In this document: positions 1 through 6,500 of the stretch, piece after piece | How the letters are laid out: each line of letters starts with the position of its first letter | Numbering within the stretch: the stretch's first letter is position 1 | Assembly (NCBI GenBank): GCA_013205365.1 | Contig: JABMNC010000021.1 | Coordinates: 1 to 18,421, forward strand | Direction of reading: 5' to 3' | Length of the DNA stretch: 18,421 nt | Origin: Cryomorphaceae bacterium | GTDB lineage: Bacteria > Bacteroidota > Bacteroidia > Flavobacteriales > Schleiferiaceae | Program-made: the position numbers and the translations under genes | The notes under the pieces: generated by a model | What the model was told of the DNA's origin: nothing | What the model saw: only the letters and a program-made list of their open reading frames with translations | The model's database searches: none

Positions 1-347
1 AGGCGTATGTAGCCCTGAACGCTGTCTTGGTAGATTCGCGCTCGGCCAATTTTAAGGCCGATTAGGGGATCGGCTACGTCCATCCAGAGAATGGGTTCTG
101 GTTCGCTGCGAATGCGAAGGTCAAGCTTTGCCGAGAGGGATTTGCCTCCAAACTCGACTTTTAGGGTTCCGACCGAGCGGTCGTCTCCAAGGGGCGCAAG
201 CAGCAGGGATTGCAGTGCGGCGTGGGGTTTGTCGTACATAGGCATTTTAACCACCTCGGGGGCAACTGCTGCCGGAAGGGGCATGGGCTTCGGGCTTCGG
301 CAGGCCGCAGCACCGAGCAGGATTAGAGCCAGGGCAAGGTTCTTCAC
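1..347 (-). CDS. DUF4292 family lipoprotein, N-terminal part (cut by window edge)
   Basis: Only the first 115 residues are in the window; the gene runs off the left edge. It starts with GTG at 347-345, and that codon overlaps the TGA stop of the upstream TPR gene (GTGA), so translation is probably coupled. The N-terminus is a lipoprotein signal: a hydrophobic stretch ending in LLGAAAC, with Cys16 as the expected lipid-carrying residue. No acidic residues follow the Cys directly, so a surface-export signal is not apparent. The segment LDLRIRSEPEPILWMDVADP, followed by GLKIGRARIYQDSV, has the pattern I recall for DUF4292, a Bacteroidota envelope family of unknown function (known family, recalled rather than searched). 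The last position in the flippase-dut-nucleotidyltransferase-TPR operon suits an envelope role. The GTG start is chosen because it opens directly onto the signal peptide; no ATG lies suitably near. Confidence 0.82.
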   Translation of the reverse strand, partial: MKNLALALILLGAAACRSPKPMPLPAAVAPEVVKMPMYDKPHAALQSLLLAPLGDDRSVGTLKVEFGGKSLSAKLDLRIRSEPEPILWMDVADPLIGLKIGRARIYQDSVQGYIR

Positions 348-1849
348 GGCTCGTAGGCTTCGTTGGTTCTTTGAAGGGACTTGGTGGGGTCCGCCCCCAA
401 AGAATGAGCGCGATCCATGGCCGACTGCGCTTTGGCATGCTTGCCTTGGGAGGCGTAGACCGTGGCGAGGGTATCCCAAAAACTGGCTTCCTGGTCTGCA
501 ATTGCCACCGCCCGCAGGGCGAGGGCCTCGGCTTTTTTAAGATCAATCTTCAAAAGGGCCAAAAAATAGGCGTAGTTGTTTAAGACCGTTGGATTGCTCC
601 TACTGATCGAGATTGCCTCGTCAAAATACCCGCGGAATTCGTTCAAAAGTCCGAGGCGGTAGCATACTTCGCCCAAGTAGAGCAGGTACTGCTCGCGCAC
701 TTCTTGGTCGGATCCGAACCGATTAATGCCCTCCATTAAGATGGCCTGGGCCAGGGCATGCTCACCCTTGCGGCTCTGGGCCACGCCCAAAAACAAGGGC
801 CCGAAGGGATGCTCTGGGTGAGCCTCTTGGGCTGCCTTGGCGTCAAAAAGCAGTGCCTCGCTATCGCCCTTATCGAGGTCGAGCTGAAGAATCTGTTGAA
901 AGACAGGCCATTGCGCACCCCCGGGAAGAGACAGGCAGTGGCGCCAAGATTCCTCTGCGGTCGGCAGGTCGTCGAGCCACCGGGCTACGTCTCCGCGCAA
1001 GGCCCAGTATGCGGGGTTGGCTGAATCTTGGCGCAGTAGGCCTTCTGCCCAGCGCACCGCAAGGGCTGCGCTTGGTTGGTCGCGAGGATTCAGTGTAAGC
1101 AGTTGGGAGGCATAGGCCACCTTGGCCCGCTCCGTAATGTCGGGGTCGGACCAAATGCCTTCGGCCTCGGCGAGGGACTCAGCAAGGCGGTCGTTGGCCT
1201 TCGCCCAAAGCAGGTACTGCCAACGCACCTCCGTGTTTTCAGGGAAGAGCTTCTTCAAGCTCACAAAGGCCAGGTAGGCCTCATCGCTGGCGCCGACTTC
1301 TCCCAAGGTCTGGGCATAAAGCAGTGCGGCCCGGGCGTCATTGGGCTGTTGAACGCAGTACTCCGCTGCGCTATTCAGCGCGGAATCCCCTTGGTATAGC
1401 CTTAAATAAATTGCCTGCTTGGAGCTGGCACTGCGCAGGGTCTGGCCCTCAATAGCCTCCGAAAAGCGAATGAATTCCATAGCGCCTGCGTAGTCCTCTA
1501 GGCCAAACAACCATTCGGCTGCCGCCCAATAGTCTGAGGCCTGGCCCTGGCCTAAGGCCTGAAGGCGATGGAGGGACTGGGCAAAAAGCTTGGAATCCTG
1601 CTTGGCATAGCTCAGCCAGACCAGCATCTGAAGGGTGGGGACGTTAGCCGGATTTTTCTGGGCACTCAGCAGCAGCCTGCGGCGAGCACGGTCCAAAAGA
1701 CGGACTTTTTGTGCGGCACTGGACTGCTCGGCCTTCTGCAGCATTGCCTCAACCTTGGCCTCCGGAACGAAGGTTGGAATCAGCGACTGCGACCAGGCGC
1801 TTCCTCCTAAAAAGGCTGCTGCGCAAACTAGGAGGGCCCGCGCATTCAT
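344..1849 (-). CDS. Secreted TPR-repeat protein
   Basis: This 501-residue protein has a classical signal peptide (residues 1-21, ending AWS-Q) with no lipobox, so it should be periplasmic or outer-membrane associated. The rest is almost wholly alpha-helical and Ala/Leu-rich, with degenerate tetratricopeptide repeats. The clearest are near the C-terminus, where NNYAYFLALL, then ALRAVAIADQEASFWDTLATVYASQGKHAKA, show the alternating small and aromatic positions of TPR helices. TPRs act as protein-binding scaffolds; the partner cannot be read from sequence. The ATG at 1849-1847 overlaps the upstream stop by one base (TGATG), and its own stop overlaps the DUF4292 start, so it sits tightly inside the operon. 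Its constant company with DUF4292 and a sugar nucleotidyltransferase in this lineage suggests a shared envelope task; that is inference. Confidence 0.88.
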   Translation of the reverse strand: MNARALLVCAAAFLGGSAWSQSLIPTFVPEAKVEAMLQKAEQSSAAQKVRLLDRARRRLLLSAQKNPANVPTLQMLVWLSYAKQDSKLFAQSLHRLQALGQGQASDYWAAAEWLFGLEDYAGAMEFIRFSEAIEGQTLRSASSKQAIYLRLYQGDSALNSAAEYCVQQPNDARAALLYAQTLGEVGASDEAYLAFVSLKKLFPENTEVRWQYLLWAKANDRLAESLAEAEGIWSDPDITERAKVAYASQLLTLNPRDQPSAALAVRWAEGLLRQDSANPAYWALRGDVARWLDDLPTAEESWRHCLSLPGGAQWPVFQQILQLDLDKGDSEALLFDAKAAQEAHPEHPFGPLFLGVAQSRKGEHALAQAILMEGINRFGSDQEVREQYLLYLGEVCYRLGLLNEFRGYFDEAISISRSNPTVLNNYAYFLALLKIDLKKAEALALRAVAIADQEASFWDTLATVYASQGKHAKAQSAMDRAHSLGADPTKSLQRTNEAYEP

Positions 1850-2856
1850 CAGCCTTCGAGTCGGGAATAGTCGCCCAAACTGAGCGAAACAAACTGCCCG
1901 TCGAGCACCGCGTGGCGGCCAATCATGGAGTTTCGAAGCGTAATGCGCGTTAGGCTGGAGTCTTCGCCCACAATGCAGTCCGTCAAGACCGAATCGGTCA
2001 GGGTAGATCGCGCTCCAATACTGACGTGCGGACCGACCGTGCTGTTGATAATTCTAGCCCCCGGACCGATGAAGCATGGCGGAATAATTTGGGAATTCTC
2101 CACCAATGCATCGGGGGAGACCAGCTGCTCCTGGTGCTGCACGAACTCGAGAATGCGTCCGTTGGTTTCGACCGTGACGTCTTTGTTGCCGCAGTCCATC
2201 CAGGCGTCAACCCTGCCGGGAACAAAGCGGAGTCCGTCGTCGGTCAAGCTCTGAAGAGCGCTGGTTAGCTGGTATTCGCCTCCGCCCTTGATGCCGTTGT
2301 CGATGAGGTACTGCAGTTCCTTGCGCAGGCGGGCTCCGTCTTTAAAATAATAAATTCCGATTATGGCCAAATCGCTGACGAACTCCTGCGGCTTCTCGAT
2401 AAAATCGGTGATGCCGCCGTCTTCACTGAGCTGCACGACGCCAAAGGCGCGCGGATCTTCGACGCGGTTGACCCAAATCACGCCGTCGGCGGATTGGTCC
2501 AGCTTAAAGTCGGCCCGAAACAGGGTGTCGGCAAAGGCCACTACCACCGGGCCTTCGAGGTGCTCGGCGGCACAGAGTACGGCGTGGGCGGTACCCAAGG
2601 GCTTGTCTTGGTAGTGTATGCTTCCCTTTGCGCCCTGCCCCTCGGCGACAGCCAATAGCATGTCTTCTACGTCTTGGCCAAACTCGCCCACCACATAGGC
2701 GATGCGGCTGAGGTCGTCTCCAACTATGGCGGCAATGTCTTCGACCAGGCGCTGAACAATGGGCTTGCCCGCTACTGGGAGAAGGGGCTTTGCCGTGGTC
2801 AGGGTATGGGGGCGCAGACGGGATCCGCGGCCGGCCATGGGAATAATAATGTTCAT
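1849..2856 (-). CDS. Sugar-phosphate nucleotidyltransferase with left-handed beta-helix tail
   Basis: The 335-residue enzyme should transfer a nucleotidyl group from an NTP to a sugar 1-phosphate, giving a nucleotide sugar for surface glycans. The N-terminal Rossmann-like domain has the nucleotide loop at residues 8-16 (AGRGSRLRP), a conserved TTAKPLLPVAGKPI stretch at 20-33, KPLGTAHAVLCA at 85-96 and the metal-site Asp in FADTLF (D110). FIEKPQEF lies near 152-159 and GGGEYQLTSALQ near 191-202. After about residue 253 hexapeptide-like repeats (IIPPCFIGPGARIINSTVG and following) indicate a left-handed beta-helix as in RmlA/GlmU-type proteins. The sugar specificity is not readable. I start at ATG 2856-2854 because MNIIIPMAGRGSRLRP is the family N-terminus; the frame stays open upstream, but extending it would overlap dut by more than 100 bases. 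Confidence 0.9.
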   Translation of the reverse strand: MNIIIPMAGRGSRLRPHTLTTAKPLLPVAGKPIVQRLVEDIAAIVGDDLSRIAYVVGEFGQDVEDMLLAVAEGQGAKGSIHYQDKPLGTAHAVLCAAEHLEGPVVVAFADTLFRADFKLDQSADGVIWVNRVEDPRAFGVVQLSEDGGITDFIEKPQEFVSDLAIIGIYYFKDGARLRKELQYLIDNGIKGGGEYQLTSALQSLTDDGLRFVPGRVDAWMDCGNKDVTVETNGRILEFVQHQEQLVSPDALVENSQIIPPCFIGPGARIINSTVGPHVSIGARSTLTDSVLTDCIVGEDSSLTRITLRNSMIGRHAVLDGQFVSLSLGDYSRLEG

Positions 2857-2899
2857 CGTTGGGTTGAGCGGTTTGGTTTGGTCCGGTAAAAATAAGGCC

Positions 2900-3331
2900 T
2901 TAGCTGCGCCCGCTGTGCCCAAATCCGCCTTCGGCCCGCTCGGTCTGGTCCAATTCCTTAACAGGGTGCCAGACTGCCTGCTCAAAACGCGCAAAAACCA
3001 GCTGCGCAATGCGCTCGCCAGGCTCCACGCTAAAAGAGTCCGCGCCGTGATTGATTAGAATAACGCCCACCGGGCCGCGGTAGTCTGCGTCAATGGTGCC
3101 CGGACTATTGAGCACCGTAATGCCCTGCTTGAGGGCCAATCCAGAACGGGGCCGCACCTGAGCTTCCCAACCCGGAGGCAGGGCCATGCGAAGCCCCGTG
3201 GGAATCAGGGCGCGTTCTCCTGGATTCAGCAGCAGTGGATCAGCGAGGTGGGCGCGCAGGTCGAGGCCCGCAGACTCGGAGGTGGCATACTCCGGGAGGG
3301 GGTAGGGGGAATCGTTGATGACCGCAATCAT
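2900..3331 (-). CDS. dut: dUTP diphosphatase
   Basis: Dut hydrolyses dUTP to dUMP and pyrophosphate, which keeps uracil out of DNA and supplies dUMP for thymidylate synthesis. All five trimeric-dUTPase motifs are visible in the 143 residues: AGLDLRA (21-27), RPRSGLA (60-66), NSPGTIDADYRG (75-86, with D81 as catalytic Asp), GERIAQLVF (105-113), and the C-terminal P-loop-like RAEGGFGHSGRS (132-143). The length is normal for the homotrimeric family. The frame also opens at a TTG three codons earlier (3340), but the ATG at 3331 lies 10 bases after the flippase stop and gives the more usual N-terminus. The gene is housekeeping and probably sits in this envelope operon by conserved synteny rather than by function. 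Confidence 0.96.
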   Translation of the reverse strand: MIAVINDSPYPLPEYATSESAGLDLRAHLADPLLLNPGERALIPTGLRMALPPGWEAQVRPRSGLALKQGITVLNSPGTIDADYRGPVGVILINHGADSFSVEPGERIAQLVFARFEQAVWHPVKELDQTERAEGGFGHSGRS

Positions 3332-3341
3332 GGAACTCAAT

Positions 3342-4757
3342 TTAGGGGATACGTCGTCGAATTATAGCGCGCTCGCTGCGGAGCAGAACCGCCAGCATCA
3401 CTAGGGTTGCCGCGGCAGCAATCCAACCGGGCTGGTGAAAGGCGAGTCCGCCCAAAACCAAGGCCGAGAGGGTATAGAGGCTGAGGCGTGCCCAATCGTA
3501 GGGCACGGGGTTGAACCACTGCCCGAGCAAAAGCGACAGCAGCAGCATTCCGCCGTAGCTCAAAAGGGTAGCGTAGGCGGCGCCCATGACCCCAAGGATG
3601 GGAATCCAGAGCAGGTTGCCCGCCACCGTGAGCGCAAAACCAAAGAGCGTGATCCACAGGCCCATCATGGTGCGGTCGCTGAGTTTGTACCACAAGGACA
3701 CTTGGGTGGAGAGCGAGAGCAGGTAGTTGGCAAAGAGCAGCACCGGGAGCAGGAGCAGGTCGTTCCAGTATTTGTCCGCAATGAAGTACTTGAGCCAAGG
3801 AAGGCCGGCCAGTACCGCGACTACGCCAAAGGCTAAGAGGGCCGCGAACAGCCTCGTGGCCAAGGCAAGCTGGCGCAGGTCTCCCTGGGCATTTTTAAAG
3901 AAGTAGGGTTCTGCGGCAAAGCGAAAGGCTTGGTTGAAGAGTATCAAGAAGATGCTGAGTTTATAAACGGCCGAGTAGGCGCCAACTCCCTCTATTGCGG
4001 AACCTCTAGGCAGGAGTGCCTCTAAGAAAAAGCGGTCGACCATTTCGTTGGCCACGCCCGGCAGGCCTGCGAGCAGCAGGGGAAATCCATAAGCGATTAG
4101 GCCGCGGGCGGTGCTGCGGTCAAAGCGGGCGGGCTTTATGGCAAGCCACTCTGGGCTGAGCAGAAGCATCATGAGGGCGCTGGCGGCCAAGTTGGCCAGC
4201 AAGACATAGCCTACCTGCAGCTTGGGCCAGCCCTCTACGACGGCCGGGAAGAACACAAAAAATGCGTAGTTCAAGACCAAATTGAGGACAATCTGTGCCG
4301 TTTTAATCGCCACAAAGCGCTTGGCGCGCTGCTGGGCACGAAGTCGGGCAAAGGGAACGGCCGCGAGCACGTCCATGGCCACGATGAGGCCGGTCCAAAG
4401 CAGGTACTCCGGGTGTTCCGCCAGGCCAAGCCAGACGGCGCTGCCGCGGTATCCCATAACCAAGAGCGCCAGAAAAAGTCCGGTGGTGGCCAGCAAAAGC
4501 GTCATGGCGGTGGAATACACGCGTTCTGCGTCTGCCCCTTCTCGCTGGCTTTGCCTAAAGAAGGCCGTCTCCATACCGTAGGTCAAAAGGACCATGGCAA
4601 AGGCCACTGAAACATAGAGGAGGCTATTGACGCCGTACTCCCCCTTGGTCAGCGCAACGGTGAGCAGGGGAGTAATCAAAAAGTTCAGCAACCGTGCTAG
4701 GATGCTGCTGAGGCCGTATAAAGCCGCGTCCCCAAAGAGCTTTTTTACGCCCGACAT
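3342..4757 (-). CDS. Polysaccharide/oligosaccharide flippase (MOP superfamily)
   Basis: This 471-residue polytopic membrane protein has about 12-14 hydrophobic segments. The N-terminus (VKKLFGDAALYGLSSILARL, then NFLITPLL and TYGMETAFFRQ) matches the Polysacc_synt/Wzx-like branch of the MOP exporter superfamily as found in Bacteroidota. Such proteins move lipid-linked glycans from the cytoplasmic to the periplasmic leaflet of the inner membrane for O-antigen, capsule or other surface polysaccharide. The substrate is not predictable. It is the first gene of the leftward operon; its ATG at 4757-4755 is preceded by a promoter-like TACCTTTA ending only 5 bases upstream. The nucleotidyltransferase two genes downstream would supply activated sugar for the same route. 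A role in export of a different lipid-linked molecule cannot be excluded. Confidence 0.88.
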   Translation of the reverse strand: MSGVKKLFGDAALYGLSSILARLLNFLITPLLTVALTKGEYGVNSLLYVSVAFAMVLLTYGMETAFFRQSQREGADAERVYSTAMTLLLATTGLFLALLVMGYRGSAVWLGLAEHPEYLLWTGLIVAMDVLAAVPFARLRAQQRAKRFVAIKTAQIVLNLVLNYAFFVFFPAVVEGWPKLQVGYVLLANLAASALMMLLLSPEWLAIKPARFDRSTARGLIAYGFPLLLAGLPGVANEMVDRFFLEALLPRGSAIEGVGAYSAVYKLSIFLILFNQAFRFAAEPYFFKNAQGDLRQLALATRLFAALLAFGVVAVLAGLPWLKYFIADKYWNDLLLLPVLLFANYLLSLSTQVSLWYKLSDRTMMGLWITLFGFALTVAGNLLWIPILGVMGAAYATLLSYGGMLLLSLLLGQWFNPVPYDWARLSLYTLSALVLGGLAFHQPGWIAAAATLVMLAVLLRSERAIIRRRIP

Positions 4758-4762
4758 TGAGC

Positions 4763-4770
4763 TAAAGGTA
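4763..4770 (-). promoter_or_regulatory. Candidate -7 promoter element of the flippase operon
   Basis: On the minus strand the sequence reads TACCTTTA, one base off the Bacteroidota -7 consensus TAnnTTTG. It is followed by five bases and the flippase ATG. This predicts a start of transcription at or just before the start codon, i.e. a nearly leaderless message. I see no good TTG -33 element at the usual 17-23 base spacing. Confidence 0.4.
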
Positions 4771-4821
4771 GGCCCTTAGCCAGCCAAGGTTGAAATCCTC
4801 CTGAAAATTTATTATTGTTCA

Positions 4822-4853
4822 TTGTACCATAACTCATTTTTTTGCTATGTTTG
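4822..4853 (+). promoter_or_regulatory. Candidate promoter for the dehydratase gene
   Basis: TTG at 4822-4824, a 21-base spacer and TATGTTTG at 4846-4853 match the flavobacterial promoter pattern TTG-N(17-23)-TAnnTTTG exactly. Transcription would start near 4859-4861 and give a leader of about 110 bases before the ATG at 4971. That is long for a group where many messages have short leaders. The match is by eye; no start site is demonstrated. Confidence 0.55.
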
Positions 4854-4863
4854 CATTGAATTA

Positions 4864-4875
4864 CCTCATTTGAGG
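4864..4875. promoter_or_regulatory. Small dyad at the predicted transcription start (possible operator)
   Basis: CCTCA, two T bases, then TGAGG form an inverted repeat with perfect 5-base arms at about +4 to +15 of the predicted dehydratase transcript. A dyad at this place could be a repressor operator. It is short enough to arise by chance, and I do not recognise the site. Confidence 0.25.
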
Positions 4876-4895
4876 CGGATTCATCAAGGGTTGTG

Positions 4896-4923
4896 AAACG
4901 TCGCTGTTAAAGGCGGCGTTTTT
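4896..4923 (+). terminator. Hairpin with T tract in the dehydratase leader (possible attenuator or small-RNA end)
   Basis: AAACGTCGC (4896-4904) pairs with GCGGCGTTT (4913-4921) over nine positions, one of them a U-G wobble. The loop is 8 bases, and the T tract covers 4919-4923. This is the form of a Rho-independent terminator, though the T tract is short and partly inside the stem. It lies between the predicted promoter and the dehydratase ATG on the same strand, so it could end transcription early after about 65 bases. It does not serve the flippase operon, which reads away from it. Confidence 0.45.
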
Positions 4924-4970
4924 CATTTCTGGCCAAAATTCTGGTCATAAAGCAGCGCCGTCCCTGTGCA

Positions 4971-5999
4971 ATGGCGAACTTTGCCGCCATGCACTCGGCC
5001 TTTGACCCCTACTTCACGCCCTATTTGGACCCCTCGGTGCTGGCGCAGCGCTATGCCGAGCTGGCCCGCTCTCTACACCGCACTCCCCTGATGCAGTCCG
5101 CAAGCCTCGACGCCTGGTCTGGGGCCGAGCTGCACTTTAAATGCGAAAACTTTCAAAAGTCGGGCGCATTCAAGATGCGGGGCGTGGCCAACGCGCTGGG
5201 CGAGCTTGCCTCTGGCGGACTTCCCCGCGGCGGAGTTTGCACTCACTCCTCGGGCAACCACGGGCAAGCCCTAGCTTGGGCAAGCCGTGAACTGGGAATT
5301 TCATGCACGGTGGTGATGCCGAGCAACGCCCCGCAGTTTAAAAAGGATGCGGTGCGCAAGGCCGGTGGGCTCATCATTGAATGCGAGCCCAATCTCGCGG
5401 CCCGCATCGAGGCCGTGAACCGCGAAGTAGGGCGCACGGGAGCCGTCGAAATCCACCCCTCGAACCAGGCCCCCGTGATCCTGGGCCAAGGGTCTGCCGC
5501 TTGGGAACTTTTGGAGGACTGCGCAGCCCGCGGCATCGAGCTGGACTGGGTGGGCGTGCCCGTGGGCGGTGGCGGGCTTTTGGCCGGAACCGGCTTTGCC
5601 GTCGCCCGATGGAACGAGCGGCGCGGAACCTCGGTTCGCGTCTTTGCCGGGGAGCCCAGCGGTGCCGACGACGCCGCGCGCGGACTCGCCTCGGGGAAAA
5701 TCGAGCACAATGCAGACCCGCAAACCGTATGCGACGGAATGCGCACCGAGCTGGGCGACATCAACTTCCCCATTATTTTGGCTACTGTTACCGCCATCCA
5801 CACCCTAGACGACCCCGAGATTCTGGCCGCCCAGCGAATGATTGCCGACCGCCTTAAAATCATCGTTGAAACTAACTGCGCTCCCCCACTAGCCGCGGTG
5901 GTCAAGCAGGCCGAGGTATTTAAGGGGCAGCGAATTGGCATAATTCTCAGCGGCGGCAACCTCGACCTTTCGAACCACCAATGGGGACCCGCTTTATGA
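4971..5999 (+). CDS. PLP-dependent serine/threonine dehydratase (serine-racemase-like)
   Basis: This 342-residue fold-type II PLP enzyme should deaminate threonine to 2-oxobutyrate and/or serine to pyruvate through enamine intermediates; the closely related serine racemases share the same motifs. Visible are the PLP lysine K68 in KSGAFKMRG, the SSGNHG substrate loop (93-98), the PLP phosphate-binding GGGG (199-202), an EPSGADDAARG metal-site segment, and SGGN (327-330) whose Ser contacts the PLP ring nitrogen. The chain ends right after the catalytic domain with no ACT domain, so the feedback inhibition by isoleucine seen in IlvA is not expected. The ATG at 4971 is used; Met7 (4989) is an alternative. 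The next gene encodes a RidA-family deaminase, which favours a true dehydratase. Substrate preference cannot be settled from sequence. Confidence 0.88.
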   Translation: MANFAAMHSAFDPYFTPYLDPSVLAQRYAELARSLHRTPLMQSASLDAWSGAELHFKCENFQKSGAFKMRGVANALGELASGGLPRGGVCTHSSGNHGQALAWASRELGISCTVVMPSNAPQFKKDAVRKAGGLIIECEPNLAARIEAVNREVGRTGAVEIHPSNQAPVILGQGSAAWELLEDCAARGIELDWVGVPVGGGGLLAGTGFAVARWNERRGTSVRVFAGEPSGADDAARGLASGKIEHNADPQTVCDGMRTELGDINFPIILATVTAIHTLDDPEILAAQRMIADRLKIIVETNCAPPLAAVVKQAEVFKGQRIGIILSGGNLDLSNHQWGPAL

Positions 6000-6064
6000 A
6001 CCATAAGGAATTTCTAACGAGGCCAAGCCGCTCATGCCGCCAATGCTCAGCTGCGCCTAGCATG

Positions 6065-6072
6065 TACCTTTG
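6065..6072 (+). promoter_or_regulatory. Candidate -7 promoter element of the RidA-family gene
   Basis: TACCTTTG is an exact match to the Bacteroidota -7 consensus TAnnTTTG. It ends 5 bases before the ATG at 6078, so transcription would begin at or within a base or two of the start codon. No TTG is seen at the usual -33 spacing. It lies in the 78-base gap after the dehydratase and could let ridA-ileS be transcribed independently. Confidence 0.45.
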
Positions 6073-6077
6073 CGCCT

Positions 6078-6500
6078 ATGCCTTCTGAATCCAATACGCC
6101 CCAAGCTGTAGGCAGCTACCCCGTTAGCCGCCAAGTGGGCAACCTGCTTTTTATTTCGGGAATGGGTCCGCGCTTGCCAAAGAGTGCCGCGGCCGCGAGT
6201 TCGGTGCCTGGATTGCGCCTCGATGCAAACGGAAACTACTTGGAATTCAGCTTCGAAGCCCAGGTGCACAGCGTAATGGCCAACGTAAAGTCCGCCCTTG
6301 AGGAATCCGGCGCGCGCTGGGATCAGCTCGTGGACATCACCGTCTACCTCACCGACATGAAGCGCGATTTTGCGGAATTTAACCGCATTTATGCCGAGTA
6401 CTTTGACGGCCTAGACCCCAAGCCCTGCCGCACCACGGTGCAGGTCACGGCCCTGCCTACGCCCATCGCCATCGAACTCAAGTGCATTGCCGCCTTATGA
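6078..6500 (+). CDS. RidA-family enamine/imine deaminase
   Basis: The 140-residue cytosolic protein belongs to the RidA/YjgF/UK114 family, which forms trimers and hydrolyses reactive enamines and imines such as 2-aminoacrylate made by serine/threonine dehydratases. The N-terminal VGSYPVSRQVGNLLFISG and the C-terminal CRTTVQVTALPTPIAIELK are family hallmarks. The Arg in CRTTV and the Glu in IAIEL correspond to the substrate-binding Arg and the catalytic-site Glu of E. coli RidA. The insertion near residues 33-50 and the RTTV pattern resemble the 2-aminomuconate-deaminase-like branch more than classical RidA, so the precise substrate is open; no kynurenine-pathway gene is visible. It follows the dehydratase and overlaps ileS by 4 bases (ATGA). 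Confidence 0.87.
   Translation: MPSESNTPQAVGSYPVSRQVGNLLFISGMGPRLPKSAAAASSVPGLRLDANGNYLEFSFEAQVHSVMANVKSALEESGARWDQLVDITVYLTDMKRDFAEFNRIYAEYFDGLDPKPCRTTVQVTALPTPIAIELKCIAAL

Noticed and set aside
2893..2902. Perfect 10-base palindrome TAAGGCCTTA at the dut stop, followed by a T5 run on the minus strand
   Set aside because: A loop of at least four bases leaves a stem of only three A-T pairs, so no useful terminator forms; three of its bases are the stop codon itself. It could bind a protein but nothing supports that.
2857..3009. 51-codon N-terminal extension of the nucleotidyltransferase frame
   Set aside because: The extension would overlap dut by more than 100 bases and is unlike the family; MNIIIPMAGRGSRL at 2856 is a normal N-terminus.
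4836..4843. T7 tract in the divergent control region as a terminator tail
   Set aside because: No GC-rich stem precedes it on either strand; it lies in the spacer of the candidate dehydratase promoter.
4758..4970. A missed small gene in the largest intergenic stretch
   Set aside because: Neither strand shows an open frame with convincing coding character; the stretch is AT-richer than its flanks and is better read as regulatory.
5243..6004. 253-codon open frame on the minus strand opposite the dehydratase gene
   Set aside because: It lies wholly opposite a gene with a complete set of catalytic motifs; its translation is rich in Ser, Arg and Pro with no recognisable domain. GC-rich codon use keeps the opposite frame open.
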